Shown in pieces: positions 1 through 10,703 of a DNA stretch of 64,000 nucleotides. Both the position numbers and the translations under genes were made by a program. The stretch's first letter is position 1. Each line of letters starts with the position of its first letter. The stretch comes from Hyparrhenia diplandra (taxonomy: Eukaryota; Streptophyta; Magnoliopsida; Poales; Poaceae), in contig JADLZK010008248.1 in assembly GCA_015847255.1 (NCBI GenBank), positions 1,116,001 to 1,180,000 of the forward strand, in the 5' to 3' direction. Under the pieces are notes generated by a model. The model saw nothing but the letters and a program-made list of their open reading frames with translations, was not told the origin of the DNA and searched no databases.

Positions 1-535
1 GGCTACCCCGGCCTCCCGGGGCCGGCGCGGCACCGGAGGAAGCGGCGCGGCGCGAGCCGCGCGCGCCCCGCGTGGCGGCGACGGCGAGCTTCGCCGGGCG
101 GCTGGCAAGCAGTTCACACGGCGAGCCGCCCAGCGCCTCTCCTCGGCCATCTCGCGCCGCCCGCCCCTCTCCGCCACGGGCAAGCCCGCCCGCAAGCCGG
201 GCGCGCGCCGGATCCGCGGCGCCGTGTGGGCGCGCCGAGCTTGAGCTCTCCTCCCCCCCCTTCGTGCGCGCCCTTTCCGTCGGGAGGCGAAGCCGCTCCT
301 GCCGCGCGCCTCTCAAGGCTCCGGGGCGGGGTCCCCAGCCCCGGCCCGGGTCAAGGCACGGAACCGCAGCAGCGGCCAGGACGTGAGTGGAGCTGAAAGC
401 GTGAGGAGGAGCGCGGGTGGCCCTCGAAGCGCGGCGGGCGGGCGCGGCGGGCGGCGCCAGACGGAGGTGCGGCGGCAGGAGGTCGGCCCGCAGCAGAGCG
501 AAGGAGGAGGAAGAAGATAAGGGGTGACATTGACA
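1..535. other. GC-rich window edge, no supported gene
   Basis: This stretch is very GC rich and reads open in several frames on both strands, as grass first exons and 5' leaders often do. The plus frame from 72 to 386 starts at GTG, not ATG, so it is not a credible plant CDS by itself. A donor-like GTGAGT at 383-388 would fit an exon continuing from outside the window, but nothing in the translation is recognisable. Confidence 0.3.
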
Positions 536-584
536 TATGGGCCCCACCGGTTACCGTAGTAACGCCGTGCAAAGGTCCTCCACC

Positions 585-725
585 CTACATTTTCTACCCC
601 TCCAACCAAACAAAAAAACGGGTTCAACCCATCCTTCCCAACCAAACACCGAGATGGGTTCAACCCAACCCAAAAAACCGGGTTGGATCCGACCCAACCC
701 ACCCAACCCTCAACCAAACACACGG
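585..725. repeat. GGGTT/AACCC-rich repetitive tract
   Basis: The tract repeats GGGTTCAACCCA-like words and stretches of CCAACCC, and it is bracketed by CAACCAAAC-type ends near 602 and 711. This composition is typical of small grass MITEs or degenerate satellite-like repeats. I cannot define terminal repeats or a target-site duplication with confidence. Confidence 0.4.
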
Positions 726-1269
726 TAAGAGTGGCTACTTGATCCCTCACAATTTGCATGGGCGTGAAATCGAAACAAAATACATTTCACCATGAAAAAA
801 TAGTTAAGAAAAATACAATATTGATAGTGATGCCATATAAACCCTAAACAAATGATAATGATGGGAAGTTATAATAGTTTTGAAAGGAATTGTTTGCGTT
901 GAATCATTATTTATATTAATATTAATGAAGGGAAGTTATAAACCCTAAACAAATGACAATTACATCTTAATGAAGCATTTCTTTTTAATCTTGGAATTGT
1001 TTGTATCGAAGGGATTTGTATAGTTTTGGAAGGAATTTTCCATACACATGTTGGCAAGGCTTGTAGAGCAAGGCGATATTTTTTTCCGTCCCGGCAAGAC
1101 ACCTTTTTGGCTTCCTTTTCGCACATGTCTCGACGGCCGTCTAGAAACGCCAGAAACACCATCGCCCATCCCAGCCGCAGATCCGCCCGCGCGGGGCATC
1201 CAACGGCCAGCAAGGCGCGGTGGCGTCCCCAGGGCCCCACCACCCGCCGCCTGTGTGCCCCACGAGCGG

Positions 1270-1342
1270 AAACCACGGCTGCGTTCCATTCCAGGTGTAG
1301 GCGAAAGGAGTCCGGTTTCGGTCGCCACGCCGGCCGTGGTTT
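1270..1342 (+). promoter_or_regulatory. ADH1 promoter, anaerobic-response-like motifs
   Basis: AAACCA at 1270-1275 and TGGTTT at 1337-1342 match the GT motif of the anaerobic response element known from maize Adh1. GC-motif-like GGGCCCC lies just upstream, near 1231. They sit about 70-140 bp upstream of the TATA box, where such elements act in maize. The motif match is direct; function in low-oxygen induction is inferred. Confidence 0.5.
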
Positions 1343-1410
1343 GCTCGTCACGAAGGTGGGAGGTGGCGAAACCGCACCAGCCTCCTGCTTTTGGAGCCAG
1401 GCTTTCCTCC

Positions 1411-1418
1411 TATATATA
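1411..1418 (+). promoter_or_regulatory. TATA box of ADH1
   Basis: TATATATA lies about 160 bp upstream of the ADH1 start codon, which leaves room for a 5' leader of roughly 100-130 bases. It is the only strong TATA in this promoter region. Confidence 0.7.
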
Positions 1419-1574
1419 CACAGGGTTCTCCCCTCCTGTCTTCTCACGAATTCGATTCGAGTCGATTCGATTTGCATTCAGTTGATTGGATTTGGTCTGG
1501 TTTCGTCGGTGGTGGTGGTGTGGTGACGTTCTTGGAGCTTCTGGATTTCGGATTTCGGACTTCCGACAAAGGCA

Positions 1575-4205
1575 ATGGCGACCGCGGGGAAGGTGATCAA
1601 GTGCAGAGGTCCGTGCTTGCTCCTCTCTCTCTGTCTCTTCTCTCTCGATCCGTCCAATTCCCTGTCTCTGTTCCGGGAGCAATTTGCAATTCTAGTGAAG
1701 AAGACTGGGTGGGGATGGGATGTTGTTGTTTTTTTTTTTGGATGAACAGTGGCGTTTATCTTGATACAGTATCTTGTTGTGCTGCTTCTTTTCTTGTCTG
1801 TCCTCTTCTTATTTTACCCCATATGAATTGAATGCTATGATTTTTCTTTTTTCTAAAGTCAGATTGGAAGTAGTTCGTGGTGATACTGTTTAACCCTGTT
1901 CTATGAATGCTGCTGCAACCTGCAATGAGCTAAATTTTCTTGCAAGACTAGATAGATTATTATCCAACCAAACTGACCGTGTCCTTTTCTGCTGGTGATT
2001 TTCTTGGACCCCTGCAGCCGCGGTGGCATGGGAAGCCGGCAAGCCGCTGTCGATCGAGGAGGTGGAGGTGGCGCCGCCGCAGGCCATGGAGGTGCGCGTC
2101 AAGATCCTCTTCACCTCGCTCTGCCACACTGACGTCTACTTCTGGGAGGCCAAGGTATCCATCCACTCACTCATCCTATTCCGATCTTTGTCTGTACTAC
2201 CATATGCTTGATGCAGCAACCAGCACCCAGCTGACTTACGACTTGTTGATCTTTCTCAGGGGCAGACACCCGTGTTCCCTCGGATCTTTGGTCATGAGGC
2301 TGGAGGGTACGTTATCTTCCCTGATCCACTTCATTTTCTTACAATCTACTGTATTTGGCTGTTTAAGTTGTGTTTGTGGTCTCCTGCTTGTGTTTGTAGT
2401 CAAAGTTATAGTGGTGGTCCTTGTTTATTGACACATTAGATGCAGAGTAATCTGTTATGTTGCCTGGACCTTGGATAACATGTGCAAAGTGTAATGAAAA
2501 ACAGTTTGTGTTGAACATGTTATAACAATGATTGAATATTATTGCCTGGTCCTTTCGTAGATTTGATATTTCAGCAGTGATTTAGTTTAGTCTTTAGTAG
2601 AGACATAGACATTTGTTTGACCTATTCCATCAATCAAGTCTTTTCTTGAAGTATACTGATGTGTAGTCTTTTTGGATCCGAGTCAAACTCTGAAATTTCA
2701 TCATGTTGCAGCATTGTGGAAAGTGTTGGAGAGGGTGTAACTGATCTTGCCCCTGGTGACCATGTCCTCCCGGTATTCACTGGGGGAGTGCAAGGAGTGT
2801 GCCCACTGCAAGTCGGCAGAGAGCAACATGTGTGATCTGCTCAGGATCAACACTGACCGGGGTGTCATGATTGGTGATGGCAAATCGCGGTTTTCCATAA
2901 ATGGGAAGCCTATCTACCATTTCGTTGGGACTTCCACCTTCAGTGAGTACACTGTCATGCATGTTGGTTGTGTTGCAAAGATCAACCCTGAGGCTCCCTT
3001 TGGACAAAGTTTGTGTCCTTAGCTGTGGTATTTCTACTGGTAAGTTGATTTTCTACATTTGGGTATGCATTTTCGAGGATACATACATATCTGATGATGC
3101 TGATGGCTAACCAAATTTCTTTCTGAAGGTCTTGGTGCATCAATCAATGTTGCAAAACCGCCAAAGGGTTCGACAGTTGCTATTTTTGGTCTAGGAGCTG
3201 TTGGCCTTGCTGTAAGTATTAAATTGTTTTTAAAGTTATTATCCTAAGCCCTTTCAACTCTAATTTTTGTTGGGGTTGCATCTGATTACCCTGCATATTT
3301 GCCTGAGTAGGCTGCAGAAGGTGCAAGGATTGCTGGAGCATCAAGGATCATTGGTGTTGATTTGAATGCCAATAGATTCGAAGAAGGTATCCCTTTGATT
3401 GAACTGAATCCTCACTTTATCGTGTTAGTTTTGATAATTCTGTAAACTCATCTGTTTACCCATTTTCAGCTAAGAAATTTGGTTGCACTGAATTTGTGAA
3501 CCCAAAAGACCACAGCAAGCCAGTGCAGGAGGTCTGTTTCTTTACCTTAGCCAAAAGCCAACCAGTAACACCATATGCAGAACTTGACCATAAAAATATG
3601 CAATTTCCTGATGCTTTTTAGGTACTTGCTGAGATGACCAATGGAGGGGTTGACCGTAGTGTGGAGTGCACTGGTAACATCAACGCTATGATCCAGGCAT
3701 TTGAATGTGTTCATGATGTAAGGCCTGAATAAACATTGTCTTTTCGTGCTATCGTTTGCAGTCTCTGTTCTGTTTAGACTGAATTTTAACAGCTGTGCTC
3801 TAAATGCAGGGGTGGGGTGTTGCTGTGCTGGTGGGCGTGCCACACAAGGATGCTGAATTCAAGACGCACCCAATGAACTTCCTTAACGAGAGGACCCTGA
3901 AGGGAACCTTCTTCGGCAACTACAAACCACGCACTGACCTGCCCAATGTGTGGTTGAGCTGTACATGAAGAAGGTAAATTCAAGCAAAGTGATATCTCTT
4001 GCCTTGTTACTTTGGCTTGGCTGAAATTGCTATGCCCCCAAATGTCGGCTTGCCCATGCTAAAAACTCTGCCTGTTTGGCACACACAGGAGCTGGAGGTG
4101 GAGAAGTTCATCACGCATAGTGTGCCGTTCGCGGAGATCAACAAGGCATTCGACCTGATGGCCAAGGGCGAGGGAATCCGCTGCATCATTCGCATGGAGA
4201 ACTAG
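1575..4205 (+). CDS. ADH1: alcohol dehydrogenase 1 (class P), with three apparent indels
   Basis: Zinc- and NAD-dependent alcohol dehydrogenase of cytosolic ethanol fermentation. I place ten exons at 1575-1608, 2018-2154, 2260-2306, 2712-3039, 3129-3211, 3311-3386, 3470-3531, 3622-3717, 3810-3973 and 4089-4205. All nine introns are GT/AG, matching the ten-exon plan of grass Adh1. Translation gives about 379 aa starting [10 protein letters not shown]. It contains the catalytic-zinc motifs CHTD and GHEAGG, the structural-zinc cysteine cluster GECKECAHC, the Rossmann GLGAVG and the end CIIRMEN. The frame breaks three times against the family: an extra G in G5 at 2782-2786, just before the zinc-cysteine cluster; an extra T at 2999-3001; and an extra GT near 3947-3952. 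Splice sites and nearly all codons are otherwise conserved, so either recent inactivation or homopolymer sequencing error is possible. Family identity is near certain; ADH1 rather than ADH2 is inferred from close agreement with maize ADH1 as I remember it. Confidence 0.9.
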
Positions 4206-4242
4206 ATTGCTTTTTCTGGTTATCTGGTCTGGGTTTTGGGTT

Positions 4243-4248
4243 AATAAA
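4243..4248 (+). terminator. AATAAA polyadenylation signal of ADH1
   Basis: A canonical AATAAA lies 38 bases after the ADH1 stop codon, in a T-rich 3' UTR. From here to about 4630 I see only 3' UTR and spacer. Confidence 0.55.
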
Positions 4249-5005
4249 GGGGCAGTGTCCTCAGTGGATGTGGAGCCACGCTTGTGTGTATCACGTCCAG
4301 TTTGGCCTTATCAATCAGTAGAGTAGCTTCCAGTGTCTGTAATTATCTATCTATGGGCGTATCAGAGTCTCGCGAACTTGCTCGGCGTAATGAATGTGGT
4401 TTGGTACCACTATGAGTATCATTCAGTCCACCAACTTGTTCTTGTTCACCATTTGGCACTTGCTCTGATGCTTTGGTTGTGTTAGATGCAGCCTGTGTGC
4501 AAATCCATAGAATTTTATCTGGATTCTGGTGGAAGTTTCCTTTGACCATAGTATCGAGTTTTTTTTATTTATTATTTTCAGTTAGTGAACGGCAGCAGGC
4601 AATAAGCAAAATCGATTTAGAGCTTTTCAGGACCTGTTTGGGGTTGGTTGATCAATGCAAGGTTAGGTAACAAAAGTTGGTGCAAATGGTCAAAAGTTGG
4701 GCAGGCTGAAAGTTACTCTTTTGGTCGAAACACATACTGTGCATCAAGAATTATAAATCACACGTCACAATATTCAGAAATGTAACCCGAGAACTGATGA
4801 GTTAACAGAAGCAGTGAAGAACGCATTTTGCCTTTCCGTTCTGAATAGAGCAGAGTACAATATTTTACTGCAAATGGTGCTGGCAAATTCAATGTTTCTT
4901 ATTACGTATATATCTCGACGGAAGAATTCAGAGATCGCAAATAATTACAGAATTCAAAAAGAACCAAGATGTACGAGTAATCAACTAATCATTCAATGGA
5001 AGAAT

Positions 5006-5242
5006 TCAGAGCAAGCCGGGGCGAGAGTGGAAGGGGAACTGATGCACAACGATAGGGGAGCCTTATCATCATCCCGCCTCTTCCTCCTCTCCTTGCCCTT
5101 GTCCCCTGCTCGCCACCGTTGTTCACCTTCTGCTGCGGCTGCTTAGCCTCTGGATCACCTCCCGATGGCTTACCGACGGCAGCAGGCGGCACGGCGGCGA
5201 CAGCGTCAGCGCCACAGCATCCTCCCAGAAGCCCAGCACCAT
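5006..5242 (-). pseudogene. small-protein family, copy A (frame broken)
   Basis: Orthologous by position to the intact copy at 20032-20289. It starts MVLGF and the DNA for the conserved C-terminal end (HQFPFHSRPGLL, then stop) is present. The frame shifts right after MVLGF, where one T of a TT pair is missing, and again at least once before the C-terminus. As it stands the start codon leads to an unrelated 39-residue tail. The TATA box and upstream sequence are retained. Function unknown; no signal peptide or membrane segment is visible. Confidence 0.6.
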
Positions 5243-5418
5243 GGTTGCTGGCCGACAGAGCGATGGAAATGGAGTGATCGACGGATGTTTTTCTTCAGCT
5301 CGGTATTTTAGCACTGCGCGACTCTGCTCAGCCAATCGACAAACTCCTGAGGTGATGATGGCTATTGCGTTCGAGCTGCTCGGATGTTGTTTGTGCTGTC
5401 TCTGAGTGGCAACAGCTG

Positions 5419-5426
5419 TATTTATA
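5419..5426 (-). promoter_or_regulatory. TATA box, small-protein copy A
   Basis: TATAAATA on the minus strand, about 177 bases upstream of the MVLG start. The same octamer occupies the same place in copy B and, with one change, in copy C. Copy D on the plus strand has it too. Confidence 0.65.
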
Positions 5427-5606
5427 GGAGGCTGGTGCTCATGACATGAGTTGCTGCGGATGCAAAATGGCATGGAGGGAATATGGGAATCCCAGCGGCA
5501 GGGAGGATCTCTTGAATGAAGCTTCGTCCTTTCACAGTCAGGTGAAGGAACGAGTTTCTTGGCTTCCTGCAGGCTCCATGAGCTTGCGGATATGATGGTG
5601 ACGCTG

Positions 5607-5621
5607 CCTTGGCTGCCAAGG
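5607..5621. promoter_or_regulatory. conserved 15 bp palindrome, copy A
   Basis: CCTTGGCTGCCAAGG is a perfect inverted repeat around a central T. It is followed by TTTGACTCC, which contains the W-box core TTGACT bound by WRKY factors. Both elements are unchanged in copies B and C although the surrounding DNA has diverged. A transcription-factor site is inferred. Confidence 0.5.
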
Positions 5622-6008
5622 TTTCTACTCGTGCTTTGACTCCATCGGTAGATGCTCAGCTCGGCGGCATCCACAGTCGTCAAACCCACGTGGCCTCTAC
5701 TAAGGGCTCCTTTGGATAACGAAAATACCTCCGGTATACCCTCCTGTCTGCGGAACGAGATGGCGAATTTGTTTCCCGTCCATCCCGGTACCCGTTTGGG
5801 AGCGAGGCCGGCCAGAAAATACACGAGCGTGGAAAACCCCCTGTACGCTCTGTCAGTTCAATAGGACGGGGAAAGAAAGAGAATCTTTTACCTATGAGCG
5901 AAAGTTGCCTCCAACTCTCAAACCACTCGAATAAAATTGCACACCCACAAGGACAAGTTTAACTTCATTTTACCCCTGCAAGCCATTCTGTTCCTATTCT
6001 GTTTGGGG

Positions 6009-6459
6009 GCGTTTGGTTCCCTTCTCGATTTTCTCGGCTCGCATCTCCCTGTGCGGGGCTCCCTCCGTAATGGGCCTTGAGCATGCACGATTGTCGTTGT
6101 TTGGTTGGCGAACATCCGAGGCCAAGCTAGAGAGCAGACGCGTTTGGTTCTTGCCTGCACGAGATAAAGTCGTATGAGATAAAAAAATATTAAAAAAATT
6201 ATGATTATAATTTTTATTTTGTACCTAATACAGTCTTAAAGAACTTATTTTATCTAACCATGTCTTAATTATCCATAAAATACATTAATATCACTTGTTA
6301 TTATTTACTAATTATACACTAATACATCATTAGTGGGTAAACAACCGCGATGGGGCTCTATAGAAACGGCCGATTCTAGCGTTTCTGGAGATGCAGGCAG
6401 CGGGGAGGAAATGCATCTGGAGAGCCTGGCTCTAAGGGCGGTGCGGAAGAACCAAACGC
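6009..6459. mobile_element. MITE-like element with GCGTTTGGTTC ends
   Basis: GCGTTTGGTTC at 6009-6019 is mirrored by GAACCAAACGC at 6449-6459, an 11/11 inverted match. The interior is AT rich (6170-6330) and has no ORF. A further GCGTTTGGTTC copy near 6140 suggests an internal duplication or a nested insertion. I cannot identify a clear target-site duplication. Confidence 0.55.
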
Positions 6460-6559
6460 GGCTCGCCTGCACCCCGTGAGCCTGGTTGGCCAATAAACAG
6501 CGAACGCACCCTTTGTGTTTTGCGGTTTCCTTGCTCTTACATGTGGGCCCCAGCACTTT

Positions 6560-8010
6560 TAGTTGCCGTTTTGCCCTCACGTGTTCTCCTCCTCGCAGTC
6601 TCCTGTGCTCACGGTCTCACCTTATCCACAGCGTCGCGGCCGCCGCAGCAACCCACCGGGCGAGACGCCGCGGGGCAGGGGCTCCCTGGGTCGCCGGCGG
6701 TGGCGGTTGAGTACCAGGCCTCGGCAAGGTCCACCACGGCACCCTGAGACAGCCCGCCGAGCTCTGCAAGCACCACCGCAAGCTCTGGAAGATAGAGCAC
6801 GTCCGCCATGGCCACCGTCCGCATCTTTCAAAAATTTGACACAAGTGATTCGTTCTCGTTTGATTCCTTATAGCAATGAGTCATTAAGGTCGATAGCTAG
6901 CTCTTGGAAGCAATCCCATCGAGAACGATCAAGTATAGGGGCCGTATTGGCTGATCTCATCGCAGCTGTCCGACATCGCCGCGAAGCCGAGAACTATCGC
7001 TCTGCTGGGAGCCTGGGGCTGCCTGCTCGCTCTTCTTCCGTTCCAGGGCCACCCACACGCCGCGGCCGCTGCGCTGACCGCGTTCCAGTTGCTCCCTGTT
7101 CGACACGGCGCTGGCCGCGCTCCAGTTGCTCTCCGCCTCGCTGTTCGCCGCCGCGCTCCCCACCCCCCGCCCGTTCGACGCAGCGCTGGCCGCGCTCCAG
7201 TCGCGAGAACACCGCGCGCTCGCCGTCCTGGGCCTCGCCACCACGGCGCTCCGCGCGCTTGCCGCCAACCCCGCCGCCGCTCTCTCCGCCTACCCGTTCG
7301 ACGCGGCTGTTGCGAGACCTGCACGCACGCGGCCGTCCGCCGCGAACAGAGGAGCTCCGCTGCCGTCGTTTCCGGCCGCCATGGTCACCGCCAAGGGCGA
7401 GTTCGCTACCGCGTTTTCCTTTCATCTTTCTCGCGCTTTTCCTTGCGTTTCTCGCTCGCCTAATCGTGCTCTATCTCCTGCTACGACGAATCTACGCGCC
7501 GTGCCTCCGTTTGGTCGGAACACCGCCGCACCGCCATGCTCCTCCTGCGCCGCTGCGCGTCGGGTCGCCGTGGCCAGGCTCGCTCCGGCCCTCTCCGCCC
7601 TTCCTCGCGCGCGCTTCGTGTGCGCCTTGTGTCCCTGACGGTAATCCCACAGCCACTCGTGCCGCCCCCGGCCCTCAGTTCGCCGGAATGCCGCCGCTCC
7701 GCCGCGAACGCATGACCGCCGTCGCCATGCACGCCGCGGCCCCTCTTCCGTCTCTAATCCGAGCCACACACTGTCGCCATGCCGTAGTGAAGCCCGTGCG
7801 CACCTTCCCTAGTCGCGCCGCCGTACAGCACCACCGCTCGCTGCAGCGCTCGGACGATTGGATAGGAAGATTGAAAAATAAAATAAAAACAATGATGGAA
7901 GGATGGACATGGGACCTACATGTCATGAGGGTGTTTTGGACTTTTTTCCATGTCCAGTTTGACACCGTGAGCTACCGGATGTTGACGGAATGGCACGTAG
8001 GGTAAAAGCA
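6560..8010. other. GC-rich open region, possible captured gene pieces
   Basis: A 480-codon plus frame spans most of this stretch, but its composition (Arg/Pro/Ser runs) is that of GC-rich sequence read in an arbitrary frame, and other frames are open too. The frame from 7126 (residues like LFAAALPTPRPFDAALAALQ) has an alanine/leucine texture closer to a real GC3-rich grass exon. It is partly duplicated internally, with FDTALAALQ/FDAALAALQ repeats. No family is recognised. Gene fragments captured by a transposon are one explanation. Confidence 0.25.
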
Positions 8011-8167
8011 GTTCAACTTGTCCTCACATTTGGTGCGTAACTTCTTTTTAGTGGCGTGGGGTTGGAGCCAACTTTCATAATGACCGAGAGGTAAAGGCTC
8101 AAAGAAAGAAGCGAGCCACGACGGATTATCTCCTTCCTCCCAGCGTTCACTCGCGCCGGAGGGAAGC

Positions 8168-8352
8168 ATGGCGGTGGCTAGGGTTTTGGCGCCGCCTCCA
8201 TCGCTGCGCCAATCCTCGTCCCGGCTCGAGCTCTCTCGGCGGTGGGCGGTGGTAGGCGACCTCGTGCGGTCCCCTGGGTGGGAGGTGAACAGCGAACTTG
8301 CGGCGCTGCATTCACCACTCAGCGGGGTTCCTTGTCTTCTCCGTGTGATCCG
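8168..8352 (+). other. orphan first exon of an unidentified gene
   Basis: An ATG at 8168 opens a GC-rich frame beginning MAVARVLAPPPSLRQ. It reaches a consensus-like donor (CG|GTAGGC) at 8353 followed by a pyrimidine-rich intron start. TAGGGTTT, a telo-box-like word common in early exons and leaders of plant housekeeping genes, lies in it. No convincing second exon follows, and a MITE begins at 8589. I read it as a truncated or abandoned gene start; no family recognised. Confidence 0.35.
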
Positions 8353-8588
8353 GTAGGCGTCGTTGCTTCCTCTCTCTCTCTCTCTTCTCATAGCGGTCGT
8401 GGTGGTGTCGGAGGTGGGTGCTGGGGGCGGGCGTCGGGGCGTCGGCGGAGGATGGGATTCGGCCGCTCGAGCACTAATGCGGTGGTATGGCTCCGGGATG
8501 GTGTGGGTTTTAGTCGGTTTCTTTGGGGCGTGGGAGGTGGGTTTGATACCTAATCGGGGATCTCGCTTCGATTGGGTTCGGATTCAGG

Positions 8589-8896
8589 GTGTGTTTAGAG
8601 CCCAAAATTTCGAAAAAAAATTGGCCGAATTTTGGCCACGAAAAACACCGTTCAATCGAAAAACACCGTAAGACGTTTCGTTTGTTTATGGTAAATATTA
8701 TCCTACCATGACGTAACTAGGCTCAAAAAGAATCGATCTCGCAATATACATCTAAACTGTGTAATTAGTTTTTTTTTGTTTACATAAATTTCATAGTGGC
8801 CGGTATATGCCTTTGCCAAGATTTAATGTTTTCGATGTGATAGGATGGGATGAGAATGCGAGGAAAATTTTGGAGAAGTTTGGGCTCTAAACACAC
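8589..8896. mobile_element. MITE, GTGTGTTTAGAGCCC family, copy 1
   Basis: GTGTGTTTAGAGCCC (8589-8603) and GGGCTCTAAACACAC (8882-8896) form a perfect 15 bp terminal inverted repeat. The interior shares the word CCATGACGTAACTAGGCTCA with a second copy at 44797-45076, confirming a family. It is non-coding and about 308 bp long. Confidence 0.8.
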
Positions 8897-8999
8897 GCGG
8901 TAGAGGAAAGGTGATAGCGACATGTTCAGATCTTTGGCCGTGGTGCCTCCTCTCTGGTTCTTGGTTCAGGTTGGGAGGCCCTTTTCAGCCGCAGCTGCC

Positions 9000-9700
9000 C
9001 CTGCAATCATTGGCTGAAATGAAATGAAAAAATTTCCATTCTTCGGTTATGGTATTGGCTTGCAGCTGTCTGCAGTCTGCCTCAATCAGCTGCATATTTT
9101 CTCCCACAATCAGTTTGTCGCGTCAATCCGTTAGACATATATAATTTCTTCCATGACCAGGTCTTGAATGAAAGTTTATATACACGCACCTACATACTCT
9201 ACTGCCCATTTGACTCTGCCAAACCAGGCCACACGAAAACGAAACCTTGAGCTATAGAATGGACATGGAGCAGAGATCAGAGTAGTTGTTGTGTCACCTA
9301 ACCTGTATTCCATTCCATCCCTTGCCTTGCCCCGGCACGCATAAACCTACCAGAAAAATATATACAAGGCGACTTCCACACTGCACCATTAGAACCTGCT
9401 GCGGCTGGGGCAGGCGGCTAGACAGGCTCTACCAGCTCTTCAAACACTGTGATAGGCAGAGACATTTGACTTTTCTGTTGTGGAAAAAAAAGTTGTTGTT
9501 TCTCGGCTAGCTGACAGTCCATTCGTGCTGTATGTGTACTAACTAATCATTAGGCGCCACACAACTAGTTTCAGGTTCCATTAGCGCTGCCGAGGTCGAT
9601 CAGTTTAGCTGTTGTTGACCAGTTACTGCTATTTATAGTCCTTCCGAATTCTGCTATTAATCAAACTTCTATAACTATTTAGAAATGTTGCAGTGTGTTG
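9000..9700. other. intergenic, nothing recognised
   Basis: No ORF longer than about 75 codons, no repeat partner inside the window and no terminal repeats were seen. Composition is average for grass spacer DNA. Confidence 0.4.
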
Positions 9701-9800
9701 AACCTAGAATATCATGAGTACTAGGCATGGAGAGGGCACTAGTTTACTAGAATATCATATCAGTACGAGTAATCAACTAATCTTCATTCAATGGGGGAGT

Positions 9801-10056
9801 TCAGAGCAAGCCGGGGCGCGAGTGGAAGGGGAACTGATGCACAACGATCGGGGCAGCCTTGTCATAATCCCGCCCTTCCTCCTCTCTCCTTGTCCTTGCC
9901 CCCTGCTGATGCTCCCTGCTCGCCTCCGTTGTTCACCTTCTGCTGCCGCTGCTGCTTAGCCTCTGGATCACCTCGCGATTGCTTACTGACGGCAGCAGGC
10001 GGCACGACGGCGATGGCGGCAGAGCCGCAGCATCCTCCCAAGAAGCCCAGCACCAT
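9801..10056 (-). pseudogene. small-protein family, copy B (C-terminus frameshifted)
   Basis: Starts MVLGFLGGCCG and runs in frame through the Lys/Gln/Glu-rich middle. An extra base near 9875 then ends the frame at residue 64 (...GGRAGL). The DNA for the conserved last residues and stop is still present in the next frame, down to 9801. With that base discounted the length equals copy C (85 aa). Function unknown. The upstream TATA box and palindrome are intact. Confidence 0.6.
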
Positions 10057-10254
10057 GGTTGCTGGCCGACAGAGCGATGGAGACGGAGTGATCGATGGAT
10101 GTTTTTGTTTAGCTTGGTATTTTAGCACTGCGCGACTCTGCTCAGCCGATCAAGCAAGAAGCAACCCCTGACGTGATGATGGCTAGTGTTCGAGCTCTCG
10201 TGGTCTAGGTGCTGCTCGGATGTTGTTTGTGCCTGTGGTTCCGAGTGGCAGCTG

Positions 10255-10262
10255 TATTTATA
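10255..10262 (-). promoter_or_regulatory. TATA box, small-protein copy B
   Basis: TATAAATA on the minus strand about 200 bases before the MVLG start, in the same context (next to CAGC) as in copy A. Confidence 0.65.
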
Positions 10263-10403
10263 GTGTCGTTGCTGATGAGATGCTTTTGTTGCAGGTCTGA
10301 TCGCTTGAATGAAGCTTCGTCCGTCCACAGTCAGGTGAAGGAACGAGTCTCTCTTGGCTTCTTGCTCCATGAGCTTTGCGGATATGATATGATGCTGACG
10401 CTG

Positions 10404-10418
10404 CCTTGGCTGCCAAGG
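10404..10418. promoter_or_regulatory. conserved 15 bp palindrome, copy B
   Basis: CCTTGGCTGCCAAGG, identical to copies A and C, with the adjoining W-box-containing TTTGACTCC also identical. Confidence 0.5.
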
Positions 10419-10703
10419 TTTCTACTCGTGCTTTGACTCCATCGGTAGATGCTCGGCAGCGTCCACAGTCAAACCAACGTGGGCTCTACTAAAATAGTAG
10501 TTTATTGATCAAGTGTTGTGCCAGAAATAAACAAGTGAGGAACTTTGTCGTGTCGTGGGAGAGGAGATAACAATGGAGGACGGCGCTGTCAGCTGAAAAC
10601 GACTACTCGTGCAGTGGGTTCGTTAACCTGCCAACTGTGTGCCACATGGCACGTTGTACTACTAGTACTTTTTTTTTTGACAACAAAAGCTCAATACATT
10701 ATA

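Larger units (their letters stand above)
4630..5700. repeat. segmental duplication, copy A
   Basis: This segment is alignable by eye to 19620-20740 and, from about 4975, to 9765-10500. Shared landmarks in order are a TTTTGGTC/ATCAAGAATTA stretch, AATTACAGAATT, the small-protein frame, a TATA box, the 15 bp palindrome and a GTCCACAGTCAAACC-like block. The copies differ by many substitutions and small indels, so the duplication is not very recent. Each copy carries one small-protein gene on the minus strand with its promoter. Confidence 0.8.
9700..10671. repeat. segmental duplication, copy B (left part)
   Basis: Matches copies A and C from about 9765, including the small-protein frame, TATA box and palindrome. 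After about 10500 it continues to match copy C (for example GGACGGCGCTGTCAG and GTGGGTTCGTTAACCTGCCA). It is interrupted at 10671 by the LINE. Similarity resumes after the LINE at 17685-17720 (TTAGTTCTTGTATGTGTCTG, compare 21048-21072), so the LINE landed after the duplication. Confidence 0.75.

Noticed and set aside
72..386. 104-codon frame at the left edge
   Set aside because: Begins with GTG and has low-complexity translation; no ATG or recognisable domain.
5123..5824. 233-codon minus frame ending in small-protein copy A
   Set aside because: Most of it is promoter and leader upstream of the MVLG start, including the TATA box; only the last 39 codons follow the true start and they are frameshifted.
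6563..8005. 480-codon open frame
   Set aside because: GC-rich sequence open in several frames, Arg/Pro/Ser-heavy translation, no domain, and a change to AT-rich DNA inside the frame. Not supported as one gene.
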